A DNA stretch of 64,000 bases, from positions 88,114,641 to 88,178,640 of the forward strand of contig NC_081846.1 of assembly GCF_963259705.1 (NCBI RefSeq), written 5' to 3'. How positions within the stretch are numbered: the stretch's first letter is position 1; each line of letters starts with the position of its first letter. Both the position numbers and the translations under genes were made by a program. Shown here piece after piece: positions 46,132 through 57,829 of this stretch. This stretch comes from Myotis daubentonii (Eukaryota > Chordata > Mammalia > Chiroptera > Vespertilionidae). The notes under the pieces were generated by a model. It did no database searches. It had not been told where the DNA came from and worked only from the letters and a program-made list of their open reading frames with translations.

Positions 46132-46262
46132 CTAGAGGCCTGATGCACGAAATTCATGCAAGGGTAGGCCCTCGCTTTGCTTGCAACTGCCCCCATTATT
46201 CACTTACCACCTCCACCCCCATTCTAGAGCCCCCTTCTCAAGCTTCCATCAGCCCTCCCCTC
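46132..46262 (-). mobile_element. Helitron 3' terminus with attached 85-bp segment
   Basis: ctagaggcctgatgcacgaa is the reversed Helitron 3' end. The following 85 bp (46175-46259) recur inverted at 46765-46849 with about 86 percent identity. The 5' end of the element is not identifiable. Confidence 0.6.
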
Positions 46263-46319
46263 CAGCTTCACAAGGCAGAATAAATCTACTGTTAAGGGGT
46301 ATGTTATGAATATCAAATG

Positions 46320-46570
46320 AGACCCTATATTGTAGTTAAGACCCCAGGCCTTAGCTTGGACACGGCCGGGCTGGAAATGAGCTCTGGGTCTGTGATGCCA
46401 GCAGGCCATTCACTTGCTGTAAGCTTCCGTTTTCTATGAGGTTCATAGGAAATTAACCTCACAGGATGGTCACAAATATGGAACAGAATGTTGTGTATGA
46501 AGCATATTGCAGTGTTTTGGCATAGAACTCGTGCTCAGTCATGCTCAGTAAATGTTAACCACCACTACTA
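46320..46570 (+). repeat. MIR SINE
   Basis: Degenerate MIR order: gctggaaatgagctctgggt, cattcacttgctgtaagctt, actcgtgctcagtcatgctcagtaaatg. Confidence 0.5.
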
Positions 46571-46764
46571 TCCCAGAGTATGGAGACACTCTGTGCTGTG
46601 AACACCCCACCCAGGCATGGCTGCATTTGCCTAATTCGGTTCTCCTTACCCAGTGAATTGGTTTAGTGTGTTCGAGACAGTTAATGTGGGGATGCTGCCA
46701 TGACACTCATCTGTCTCCTGCCATCTGGTTTCCAAGTCTGTTCTGGGATGATTAGTGAGGAAGA

Positions 46765-46849
46765 GGGAGGGCTGATGGAAGCTTGAGAAGAGGGTCCCAG
46801 AATTGGGGTGGAGGTGGTGAGTGGATGGTGAGGGTGGTTGCAAGCAAAG
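46765..46849 (+). repeat. Inverted partner of the 85-bp Helitron-linked segment
   Basis: Reverse complement of 46175-46259 without gaps and about 12 mismatches; it includes ggtggaggtggtgagtgg and gctgatggaagcttgagaag. Confidence 0.85.
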
Positions 46850-47735
46850 GCACAGTGCCTGAGATCTGATGTGATGGGGACACTAGCCATGGAAGAAGTC
46901 TGGGCTGGGCACCTAAATGCTGAGTGATGTCCATGTGCAAGAGGCAGGGCCAGGTGATAAACCTCGAGTGTCAGGCCATGGCCTGGAATTGAATCCAGAG
47001 ACTCTTTTTTGAGCTTGTAATAATCAGACCTTTGGAAAGAAAACAAAATGAAGGCCATGAAGAGATTCAGGGCATGTCAGGATTGGGGCTGAATGGAAGT
47101 GGGCAGCTGGCTCTTCTTTCTGGGTGCTGCTTCGTAGCATGGGGGTTTATTTGCTAGTTAAGGGCTCAAAGCTGGATGGTCTGGTTGATTTAGGCCCAGT
47201 GACCTGATGGGTTGAGCAGATCAGGGTAGATGAAGGAATGAAGTGCCTGGGAAGGGTGAGAGGGTCCTGTGGTGAAACAATGAGCTGCCAGTGGAGGGCT
47301 CCTCTCTAAGAGAATGGCCATGGGGGGCAGCGTGCTGGAGAGCTAGCAGGAATGATGGGAAAAGGCCCATTTACAACCAAGACTGATGCTTAGAAACTGG
47401 ATTACAGGAGAGTGGAGGTCATGTCCACCACCTAGCCCCAGGGATCACCAAGACCCTGTCTTTAACACATAATAATTATAGGCTAGCAAATTCCATAGAA
47501 GTAATTAGAACAGGTGCCATGACATATATTTGGAAGGGGTCATGGTAGTTGTCCAGCAAGACATCAGTGACCTGTAAATGAGGACCTCAGGGCTTGTCTA
47601 TGAAGGAGAGGGCGGAGGCTCCAACCTGGGGCGGGTGTGGCGGAGCACTGTCTGGTGGAGAGGTGGTACTCTCGCCAGCACCTAAGGCAAATGCAGGAGG
47701 AAGCCCGGGAGCAGGCAGGGACCTGCACCTTGGTC
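46850..47735. other. Intergenic, no gene recognised
   Basis: Ordinary sequence; no repeat or gene assigned. Confidence 0.3.
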
Positions 47736-47737
47736 TT

Positions 47738-48289
47738 TGTGGAATAGTAACCAGACAATCAGTGGGTCTGTGCTGCCTGTCACTACTTGAGCCAATTCAG
47801 CAGAGACAGGGTTGAATCATATACGATGCCGATGCCGGCAGCAGGGGAGAGCAGCAGGCCATCCACAAACAACAGCTCTGCCCCTCCCCATAAGCCAGAT
47901 GCTTATATTGGGTAGAAGGACAAAGATTACATGGGGAAGTAGCCATAGGGTATGCCAAATGGGCAGGTAACAGGTAATGGGGGCTGGAGATTTGCAAAGG
48001 CCTGCAGGTATGCAAAGGCTGGGGGTCTTCAAAGGGCTGGAGATATGCAAAGGGCTGGGAGTCCTCAAAGGGCTGGTGGCTCTGGTTTCAGCAACAAGGT
48101 TGTTAACCTTTCCATGATAACAGGCAGCTCCCTGATGGGGAGGATGGGCTGCATTTCCAGGTGAGCTCCCAGGTCCCGTGTGTAACTCCGTCAGGTTAGA
48201 ATGTGCCTTCTTCAATCAGAACAAAACAAAACAATCACAACTAACAGAGCAGGATTAATATTTCTTACAATTCTAGCTGGTCCCCAACA
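47738..48289 (-). repeat. Probable 3' LTR of a minus-strand ERV
   Basis: On minus it starts tgttggggaccagctag right after a purine-rich tract (gaaaggataggggcagaaat), has a TATA-like caatataagc and ends ...attccaca (TG...CA). The 5' partner is not visible. The outer boundary is tentative. Confidence 0.6.
47990..48080 (-). repeat. Tandem 17-20-bp repeats in the LTR U3
   Basis: At least five spaced copies of (g)caaagggctgg(g/a)g(a/t) occur, several with atgcaaag, an octamer-like element. Such U3 tandem repeats are usually enhancers; inferred. Confidence 0.65.
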
Positions 48290-48359
48290 TTCTATTTCTG
48301 CCCCTATCCTTTCCCCACTGCTATTTTTATTGTCTCCTATCCATGAGATTAGTTTTAGA

Positions 48360-49560
48360 TGAAAAAGCTCATTCTGCTGTACTGCACTTGCTTCTGCCCT
48401 GAACACAGTTCCTGGGGATGGAATACAGCGAGTTCAGGATCTAAAAAGAGGAAGACATTGAATACATCTGCGAGCTATCACACTGCCAAAAATAAACAAG
48501 AAAAATTAAAAAGAATTCCTGCAACCCAGACAGGATGGGGAGCCAGGAAGTTAGGTTGGATAAGGCAAATCCAAAAACCCTTCTTGTTGTTTTACCTTGG
48601 AGATCGTTTCCCTAATTTATTGAATGTTGTTTTCTATCAATTGAGATTTGTCAGAAAGATTAAAGCAGCACATTCCTTTACATTCCTCACGAAGTTGGTT
48701 ATGCTGCAACAGCAAATAATCTATTGCTGCCCAATTCTCTAGAACTACCTCCCTGACCTGGCTCAGCTCTTGATTTATCCCCTGTATAGCCTGGAGGTGG
48801 CATTCAGGGCTTTTACCAGGCCACAAGCCAGCTGGGTCACTTCTACATTAAGGGAGCCTGCCATTACCGACATAACAAAATGGTTACAGCAATATATTCA
48901 TCAGGGCTCCACAGGCGGAGATCACTGCTGCAATCAGGTGCCACGACTGAGACTGTCTTTTTTGGTTTGGGCCTTGTGATGTTACTGAGGCATAAAGGCT
49001 GTCAGTTGTCCTAAGGAACAAGCCCCCTCCCCCTCCTCACCAGTGCTGTTGGCAGGGATATATGAATAAACAGTTACCCCACACATCAGCCATTACTATA
49101 AGAGAGGGACAACTATCAGAACAATTCATATTGTAGTTATTGGATACTTAAAGATAGTAACTGGGCAAAAGTCAGACATTCAACACGGGAAGCCTCTGTA
49201 GCAACTCTTAGAGAAAACACCCCTGCATCCTTTTCCCAGACAGTGGGTCCCATTGTATAAACGTCCCCTTCTCGGACTCTGTTCTCGAAATGAATAGAAT
49301 ACTTCTATCTATAAGCAATGGGTGTCCCAATTCCTACCAGGCAAAACGCGAAGGTCCGTTCTGCATAGGTTCCTCCATTGCCAGCTTCAGAGCAGTTGGG
49401 GTGGTGAGATGCACGTCTCTGGGCCCCGTCCATTTCTCCTCCAGGTGGCCCATCGTCCTTGCTCTGCTTATGTCTGTCTAACCGCCCACCACACCCCCTC
49501 AAGGACCTTGGCTCTGAATTCTTTCATGGAAAAGGGGCGTAAGGTCTCTTCTGAAACTGC
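48360..49560 (-). pseudogene. Retroviral env relic (surface and transmembrane parts)
   Basis: The minus frame 48826-48617 shows a transmembrane-subunit signature: a helical stretch with ENWAAIDYLLLQ followed by GMCCFNLSD, as in envelopes with the CX6CC motif. The first cysteine position of that motif is Arg here, and the frame is closed on both sides. An upstream frame near 49502-49305 may be surface-subunit remnant. Stops and frame changes make it non-functional. The location just 5' of the LTR and purine tract fits env. Confidence 0.6.
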
Positions 49561-50347
49561 TTTATGCTGAGGAAGGATGAAGGTTTCTCTCAGAGCCAAG
49601 AGATCCTTCTCTCTGTCAGAGGGATGATGAGGCCTGGGCACCGAAGGTGTCTAGAAGTGGTATTGCCTAAGTGCGAGTAGGGCTTTGTAACCTGGTAGAG
49701 GCAAACTGTGTTATAATTAGAACAGCAAGAATTCTGACAAATGGCCTAGTGGAAGAAAAAAAAATTTCAGTTCTAACAATTCCCTGTTGAAACACAATCT
49801 CCCCCTCCTCCCTCCCCTAAAATCACCCTTATTTTTATTAAAGAGCCAAGTCAAGACCAATTTATTTACTGTATTAAGTCTAGTTATAGTTTGGCCTGAT
49901 AGTTTGCATGAACACAGTACGAATAACAATTGGTCATATAGATTAAAAAAAAAAAATGCTTTGCTGGAATCTCATGATCAAGCTTTAATTAGCCACACAG
50001 GACAAAGAAGCTGAGCCATGTAGCTGCCACCAGGTTCGCCTGTAATGCTGCAGACTTGGGTGAATTCCTCAAGTTGAGGTCCCCGATGATGTCTTAAGGT
50101 TCCTTCTTTGCCATCTCTCAGGAAAGTAACCCTTGTTCTTTTCCTAGAAAGACAGCCATGAGCCACGTGACCAAGCAAGTGGCTCTTATTGGCTTCATTC
50201 CTTAAAGCTTTCTGGTGACATCCAGAGTCCAGGCATGTCTCTTTCAGACATGACACTCCAGTCAAAGTCTTGGTTAAACAAAAACATCATTGGAAGCTGT
50301 TCTTATTGAGTTCATGCAAAGCAATGTATTGCCATGACTCACTCATT
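49561..50347 (-). repeat. Probable ERV interior continuing upstream of env
   Basis: No recognisable Pol frame. Assigned by continuity only, with a broken upstream limit (a SINE lies at 50363 and no 5' LTR was found). Confidence 0.35.
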
Positions 50348-50362
50348 AAGAATTTTGGAGGG

Positions 50363-50583
50363 GCCGAAACCGGTTTGGCTCAGTGGATAGAGCGTCGGCC
50401 TGCAGACTGAAAGGTCCCAGGTTCGATTCCGGTCAAGGGCATGTACCTTGGTTGCGGGCACATCCCCAGTGGGAGATGTGCAGGAGGCAGCTGATCGATG
50501 TTTCTCTCTCATCGATGTTTCTAACTCTCTATCTCTCTCCCTTCCTCTCTGTAAAAAATCAATAAAATATATTAAAAAAAAAA
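50363..50583 (+). repeat. VES SINE with 15-bp duplication
   Basis: Near-consensus: tttggctcagtggatagagc, aggttcgattccggtcaa, ctcatcgatgtttctaactc and an A-rich tail. Duplication aagaattttggaggg at 50348-50362 and 50584-50598. Confidence 0.97.
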
Positions 50584-50598
50584 AAGAATTTTGGAGGG

Positions 50599-51630
50599 AT
50601 CAGGTAGGGAGATAAATACATAATTTACCAAATTGCTTTAAAAATGCTTACTTACAGTTGAAAAATAAAAAGGTTAAGAATCAGCATTACTTTCAACAAA
50701 AGTTACAAAAGCTATATAATTATGTTCAGTTCATTCAGTCCCATAATTTTTGTTTCTTCTTATTTTTCCTGCCAGTACTTCTATAAATCCAGAGAGTTCT
50801 AATAATCTTCATCCAGTTTGAAGGGGATGATATGAAAATGTCAGAGTCCTTTCCATGGATCCCTCAGAAGATGTAACATTTTTCCAAATGCATTATAACA
50901 AAACAGTGACTATCTCTTAATGACAAGAAGAAATTTAAAATAACACGGTTATGGATTTGATTATAATGCAAAGGACATGGAATCTTGTTCTTTCTGCAAA
51001 ACACAATATTCCAGAATAACAATTAGAGTCATAAATGAAAGCATATCAGGATCTACTTAATATGCATAGGTAAATAGAATATAGTTATTTTTTTTTATTT
51101 GACAAAGCTTCCCATGTACTTTAAGCAGAAATTTTTCCTTTATAAAGAGAGGAAAGAAATCCTTGAGGCATCCCAGGACCTATTGGAATGACCTAAAGCC
51201 ACTTCTATGTAAAAAAATCTTCTTAAAATTCAAACTCTGGGAAGATTGCCAAACTTATTTTACCAAAAGATTATATCATTGTTATTATTAAACAGTATTA
51301 TACGATTTATTCATTCAAGGTGACAAAAAGGCACTAAACACAAACACAGGCTAGCAAACCTTCAGTTCCCACAATTAAGAGCACTGTGTGCCCCCTGGGC
51401 TTGGCCTCCCCGCTCCAGAGCTGCTTCCGCTGAGCAGGTGGACCTCTGCCAGCCTGTGCCCTGAAACCACATGGCCGCTCAGGGCGTGGTGGAGAGAGGG
51501 AGATGGGGTCGGGAGGACCAGCAGGAAGCCCACAGAGCCCCAGCAGTTAGCATTTCGTTTTATTTAACTTTGATGACAACCCTTTCCACATTTTACAGAC
51601 AAAATGGAGCACAGAGAAGCGGAAAGAACT
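50599..51630. other. AT-rich intergenic, nothing recognised
   Basis: May be further ERV interior; no frame or LTR supports that. Confidence 0.3.
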
Positions 51631-51631
51631 T

Positions 51632-51825
51632 GGTGTTTGGAGCCCAACAGGCCTGGTAGAACCCCAGGTTTGTAATTTCCTAGCTAGGAAGCAAGAAAAG
51701 TAACAGCTCCAAGCCTCAGTTTCCCTGTCTGTCAGGCAGCGTCACAGCGAGCTCTCACAGGTTGTTGGACGATGAAGTGGGATGGAGAAAAGTGCCTGGT
51801 GTGCTGGGACCTGGACATGAAATCC
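51632..51825 (+). repeat. MIR SINE
   Basis: tttggagcccaacaggcctg, tccaagcctcagtttccctg and gatggagaaaagtgcctggt in MIR order. Confidence 0.65.
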
Positions 51826-51864
51826 CCGGAACAGGGAGGAGAGGTGTTCATTCTGTCAGTCATT

Positions 51865-54455
51865 TTTAAAAATTTATTTTTTAAGTCTTTATTTGTTGAG
51901 AGTATTACAGATGTCTCCTTTTTCTCCCCAAACCTGGTTCCTGCCCTACCCGCCCCAGGCCTTCACCACCCTACTGTCTGTCTCCGTAGGTAAGATCTTT
52001 GGTTAAGCTCCTCTCACCGCCTCTCTGCCCTTCCCTCTGAGAGTCGTCAGTCTGTTCCATGTTCCTATGCCTCTGATTCTATTTTATTTATCAGTTTATA
52101 TTGTTCATTAGATTTCTTGCTTGTTTATTTTAATTTTTAGGTGCAATTGTTGATAGATATGTATTTGTTGCCATTTTATTGTTCATATTTTTGATCTTCC
52201 TCTTCTTAAAGGAACATTTCATGTAATACTGGTTTGGTGGTGATGAACTCCTTTAGCTTTTTCTTGTCTGGGAAGCTCTTTATCGGATCTTCAATACTAA
52301 ATGATAGCTGTGCTGAGTAGAGTAATCTTGGGTGTAGGTTCTTGCTATTCACCACTTTGAATATTTCTTGCCACTCCCTTCTGGCCTGCAAAGTTTCTGT
52401 TGAGAAATCAACTGACAGTCATATGGGCACTCCATTGTAGGTAACTAACTGCTTTTCTCTTGCTGCTTTTAAGATTCTCTCTTTGTCTTTTGCTCTTGGC
52501 TTTTTAATTATGATGTGTCTTGGTGTGGTCCTCTTTGGTTCCTCTTGTTTGGGACTCTGCACTTCCTGGACATGTAAGTCTATTTCTTTCATCAGGTAGT
52601 AGAAGTTTCCTGTCATTATTTCTTCAAATAGGTTTTCAATATCTTTCTCTCTCTCTTCTTCTGATATCCCCACGATGCAAATTGGTATGCTTGAAGTTGT
52701 CCCAGAGGCTCCTTACACTATCATTATATTTTTTAATTCTTTTTTTCTTTTTGTTCTTCTGATTGGGTATTTTTTGCATCCTCATATTCCAAATCGTTTA
52801 TTTGATTCTTGTAATCCTTTTCTCTGCTGTTGAATCCCTGCAAATTATTCTTTATTTCAGTTAGTGTATACTTAATTTCTGACTGGTCCTTTTTTATACC
52901 CTTGACATTCTCACTAAGATCCTTAAAGGATTCTTAAGATCCTTGAGTAATCTTCTAATCATTGTTTTGAACTCTGTATCCAATAGTTTGCTTGCTTCCA
53001 TTTTTTTCATTTGTAACATGTTTCTTTGTGTCTCATTTTGGCTGCTTCCCTGGGTTTGTTTTTATGTATTAAGTAGAGCTGTTATGTCTCCTGGAATCAG
53101 TAGAGTGGCCTTGTATATTAGGTGTCCCATAGGGTCCAGGGCTCAGCCTCCCCAGTTACCTGAGCTGGACACTCTAGGTGCACTGAGTGCCTGTGTGGGC
53201 TGTGTGCACAGTCTTGTTGTAGTGGAGCCTTGATTGCTGTTGGCCTCACTGGGAGGAATTGGTCTCCAGGCCAATTGGCTGTAAGGAACAGCTGCAACTA
53301 CAGCGGAAGAGCTGCTGTGCAGGAGACACCCCTATGGAGCAGGACTTGCTTCAGTGAGGCTTTGGTGCTCAATGAGTCTGCCCCTTGAGTGTGTCACTTG
53401 TGGATGTGTAGAGTTGTAATCTGACATTGGTCTGAAGCTGTCCACTAGGTGCACTGGCTCTGGGGCCTCCCAGGAGGTGCAAAGTCAGCCACTGCCTGGG
53501 GCTACCTGGCAGGATCTACAGAGAGATCTACAGATGGCTGTTATTTGTATTGGGTTAGGAAATGCTCAGGCAAGGCCCAGCTGTGGCAGGCTGGTGCTAA
53601 GTGCAGGTTCTTGGGCCTTTTATTGATAGTTTTGGGACATGCTGATGCCAGCTACAGCTTGTTTGAGGGATTTTAGAAAAGTCTGCAGTCTGAGCCAGGG
53701 CAAGCCATTCATATGGAAAAGTTGCTGAAAACAGCTTGGGTGGGGCTGCAAATTGGATGGGGTGGGATCTCAGGGAATCACTAGAGCTGAGGGAACAGTG
53801 TGGCCCATGATGATGGAAAGTAAGATATGGTTGTCAGTCAACTCTGCAATGGGGGAGGTCCCAGCACAATAATAATGACCTCTGTGAGCATCCTTGTCTG
53901 GGAAAAAGTCACCCCTGAGTTCCTGCTCCAATGTCAGAGAGTCCGGTTCCTCTCCACATGTCCCTGGACTCCCTCAAAGCTGCTACCTGGCACTGGAGCT
54001 CAGAGGAAGTGAGACCATGTAAATTTGTGTGCAGACCCTTTAAGAGGAACACCTGGGACTCCAGGAGCCTTTGTGTCACTCAGCCATAATCCCCATTGGT
54101 TTGTACAGCCAGAAGTTATGGGGGCTTCTCTTCCCAGCCCTGGAACCCTGGACTTGGGTTCTGTATGTGGGTGGGACACCCTGCTTCTCACAGGCGGCCT
54201 CTACAGAGATAAGCTCCTGCCTGATTAAAAAAAAAGCACACGTGGTTGTTGGACCAGCCTGTTCTGCCACTTTGCCCCTCCTACCAGTCTTGATGTGCTT
54301 TCTTCTTTACTTCTCTAGTTGTAGGGCTTCCATTCAGCCAGCTTTCAGGTGGTTCTGAATGATGGTTGTTCTGTATTTTAGTTGTAATTTTGATGTGGTT
54401 GTGGGAGGTGGTGTGTAACGGTGTTTACGTATGCCACCATCTTGGTTCCCACTTC
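51865..54455 (-). mobile_element. HAL1-like (half-L1) element: 5' UTR, ORF1, 3' UTR, no ORF2
   Basis: Minus-strand element, about 2.6 kb. It starts near 54450 with ggaaccaagatggtggc (a YY1-like site as at L1 5' ends), has a long 5' UTR to about 53000, ORF1 at about 52990-52206, and goes straight into an L1-type 3' UTR (ggtgaaggcctggggcgg on minus) and A-rich tail at 51865-51890. ORF2 is absent. ORF1 is L1 ORF1p-like but frameshifted. A weak duplication (tcattctgtc / tcattctctgtc) may flank it. Confidence 0.75.
52206..52990 (-). pseudogene. L1 ORF1p-like pseudogene of the HAL1-like element
   Basis: Two frame segments (52673-52419, 52391-52206) carry ORF1p C-terminal landmarks, including the PRHIIIK segment, KDKERILKAAREKQ, RREWQEIFKV and FPDKKKLKEF, in RNA-binding-domain order. 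A frameshift and stop lie near 52400. L1 ORF1p is a nucleic-acid-binding trimer that coats L1 RNA. Confidence 0.8.
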
Positions 54456-54747
54456 TCATTCTCTGTCTTTCTCATGCATCCTCTTAATGTCAGTCCCGGA
54501 GGGTCCATTGCAGGAAAAGCAATAAAAAGGTAACACAAAGCTAGGTACAACCCTTGCCTGATGCTTTGTCTCTTCAGAGATTTTTCTCATAAAAGCCTGA
54601 TATGTTCCCATTTTACAGATGAGAAAACTGGAGTCCAGGAGCCACACTTAGGTCTCAGAATAGGTTCTCTGACTTTGATTCTGTTTTTAAAGAACTGGCA
54701 CTTAACAGGTGCCTGTGTTGCTGGTTGAAAAACTAGGAGAATCCAGG

Positions 54748-54910
54748 GCAGTGATTCTTGAAGTGTGGACAACAGCCTTGTCATGCCCTGGGAACCTGTT
54801 AAAAATGCATCTCAGACTCACTATGGGTGGGGCTCAGCAATCTGAAGTTTTCAAAGCCCTTCAAGTGACTCTGATGTATGCCCAGAGCCTCTCTGACCTG
54901 GTGCTCATGT
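54748..54910 (+). repeat. MER5-like hAT-Charlie fragment
   Basis: cagtgattcttgaagtgtgg, ccctgggaacctgttaaaaatgc and gggtggggctcagcaatctg in consensus order, then aagtgactctgatgtatgcc. Confidence 0.75.
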
Positions 54911-55019
54911 CATAGACCCATCCAGATTTGCTTTCTTATTAAGAGTACCTTCCCACAGCTTTGCTGCAGTCTCCAGAGCTACCATGTGGTCTAGCTAAAA
55001 CAAAGGTGGTTTCTTTCTT

Positions 55020-55035
55020 TTAAAAAATTATTTAT

Positions 55036-55100
<65 letters not shown>

Positions 55101-55242
55101 CGGTAAAAAAGACATCAATTTGTTGTTCCACTTATTTATGCATTCATTGGTTGCTTCTTGTATGTGCCCTGACTGGGGATTGAGCCTGCAGCCTTGTTGT
55201 ATTGGGACAATGTTCTAACCAACTGAGCCACCCTGCCAGGGC
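55020..55242 (-). repeat. VES-like SINE with (GA)n and 18-bp duplication
   Basis: ttatttattgatgagagag, an expanded (GA)n (about 55039-55100), ttgttgttccacttatttat, then ggggattgagcctgcagcc and gccaccctgccagggc. Flanks aaaggtggtttctttctt (55002-55019) and aaagatggtttctttctt (55243-55260). Confidence 0.85.
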
Positions 55243-55260
55243 AAAGATGGTTTCTTTCTT

Positions 55261-56935
55261 GTCCCCTCCTATCACTTCCAAACTGTCCCATCTGTTTTCT
55301 TTCCTTAGCAAAGTGCTGGTTTCTGGTCAGAGCTCCTCTGCTCCTCTCTCATATGCATGTGATGTTAGATTCTCCCTCATTCCTTCAGAACTTATGTTGT
55401 CATTCCCACCTTTGGAATTTAAGAGCTGTGAAGAGATCACCCAGAGACACTCCTGCAGATGCAGCCCAGTCTGCACTTAAAAACTTATTTTAGTAAATGA
55501 TTTATTTAAGAATCTGTGCCTATTACAGGCCTCTAGTGCCTGTGGCTCTGATTTCAAAACTCTGTGCAAGCTCTGTGAGGTGACGGTGAGGGCCAGACTT
55601 AACTAATAGTGTGTAAGTCTCTCGCTGGGGAGCTTGAGTCGTGGAGGATACACACTTTGGTATCTCTGGGTACTCTGCAAACTCAGGGCCTGGTAACCAA
55701 CACAGAGGGCGCGTCCTTGAACTTGGACTCAAACCTAGTTCTGTTGTCTCTTAGGGACACACAGTGGAGCTGTGTCCAGCCCCTTGGTCCCCAAACTACT
55801 GCTTCTCTTTGGCCTTTTTCTCCAAAATGTTGGACTGGATGGACTCATTTCTGGATCCGAGGCTGACCCACTGGCTGGCTCTCTACCCTGGAGCTGGGGG
55901 AGGTGGAGCGGGAGGTTGTAGGAGGCTGCAAGTGGCGCAGGGACCTGGAAGTCAGCCTTATCCCAGTTCTCGGGCTTCTCCTTGGCTCAGCCAGCCTTGT
56001 CCCCAGATCTTTTCTAGCTCCTACCTTTGGTGTTTTTGACATTAGCTTAAGGGTGGAGGGTTTGGCTTTTGCAAACCTGCCAGGCATATGATTACCTGAG
56101 TCTCAGTCTTTGGGGATCATTGTGAGCATATCTTTTGTGTTCTTAAGATAAGTTAGTTGTTTTAGAGTCAGACTGCTAAGCCTATCATTGGGGTCATTTA
56201 GGGATTTTTTTTTCTGTTGAGTTATTTTTCTTGATTATGGCTTAGCATTTTTATGTTTTCTTATGTGTTTAGTAATTTTGAATGCATTCTTCCCCAAAGA
56301 GTGTACAGTGATGTAGATTAGTCCACGGTATTACTCTAAAGGGATGTACGACTAAGGAATTAGGAGTAAAAATAATATGCATAGGCAAGGCTTTTTATGC
56401 ATTGATATTTAACCTAAGACCTAAAGTATGAGAAGGAATATCAGGCAAACAATAGAAAATAAAATCTTTGTGAAGTAAGAGTATAAGAGATTGATGCCCA
56501 CAATAATCATTTTTGGTAGCTGCCCTCTGAATTGTAATTAGCTTATATCTAGCTACTTTACTGAGTGGAAAAACTTATTTAATTATTTATGGTACATTCT
56601 GCAACTAATTTGTTCCTTGAAATTCATTAAAAAGTGGTGCTGCTTAAATTCACACATTTGGTGACTTTACTTGAAATGTTACCAAAGCTTGAATGGATGA
56701 TCTTAATCTTTACTTCAAAGAAGTTTGAGGTCAATATCATTAGAACTTGACTCTTCAGCAATGTTTTACAAACTGTGGTTCATAAACAGTGGGCAGTAAA
56801 ATCAATTTAGTGGACTGTGACCAGCATATAAAAAGGTGATATAGAATAGGATATAATGGAAAGCAACAAAAAATACTACATGCATTGCATGCTCTAAGGA
56901 TAAATATTGTTTTGTGATAATTTTATTTATTTTTT

Positions 56936-56980
<45 letters not shown>

Positions 56981-57190
56981 TGCTTTGGACTATGACTTAA
57001 AAAGTGTTTTTTAGGTCGACTGATAAAAGTCTGAAAAACACTACACCATGTTGTGGAACTAGGAGGCTTTTCCAGGTCATGGGATGATCAGGAGCAAACT
57101 AAGATGAGAGGGGACTAAAGTCTACTCATATTGTAATCCAGGGGAGAGCTCTGGAACAGATGGGAGGATTATAGAGAGGATGGGCATGAG
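55261..57190. other. Intergenic; (TG)n at 56938-56977
   Basis: No gene recognised. About 20 TG units form a microsatellite at 56938-56977. Confidence 0.5.
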
Positions 57191-57204
57191 CAAGCTATTT
57201 ATGC

Positions 57205-57815
57205 ATTTCCTCATTCATCCATCTATTGATCTATTTGATATGCATTTATTGAACCCTATCATTGATCAATCACAGTGTTAGCCTTTAAGTGTACAAAAAA
57301 AGAATAAAATGGCTCCTTCTGTCAGGAAATTCAGAGTTCAGATGCAGACAGCCAAGTAGACAGATATTAGCATTACAGTGTGATGAATTCTATGGTAGTC
57401 ACATTGTAGTTGCAATTTAAAAGTGCAAATTCAGGATTGATAGGAGTCTTGGAAGACTTCTAGGAAGAGGTGATACCTACACTAAGTCTTGAAAGTTAAA
57501 TAGATGTAGACGTCTTAGTCATTTTGGGCTGCTATAAGAATATATGAGAGACCAAATAGCTTAAATAACAGAAATGTATGTCTCACAGTTCTGGAGTCTG
57601 GGAAGTCTGAGGTCAGGATGCCAGTGTATTTGATGTCTGGTGAGGGCTTTTTCCTTTTTTTTCATGTCAGAGATGGTGAGATCTATTCTTATAAGGGCAT
57701 GCACCCCATCATAGGGGCTGTACCCTCAAGACTTCATCTAAACCTAATACCATCCACTAGGAATTAATGTTTCAACATATGAATTTTTAGTAAGCTATGT
57801 TGCATGAACATTCAG
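57205..57815 (+). repeat. Two ancient mammalian repeats, unassigned
   Basis: 57205-57500 shows the 'catttattgaaccctatca ... tctgtcaggaaattcagagt' order of the same old family seen in intron 5 of the 1-3 kb gene. 57515-57815 (tgggctgctataagaatata; cacagttctggagtctggga; gaattaatgtttcaacatat) is another old element. Confidence 0.4.
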
Positions 57816-57829
57816 TCCATAAAAAGGTA

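Noticed and set aside
50375..50430. tRNA gene (A- and B-box present)
   Set aside because: It is the head of a VES SINE with A-rich tail and target duplication; no complete cloverleaf.
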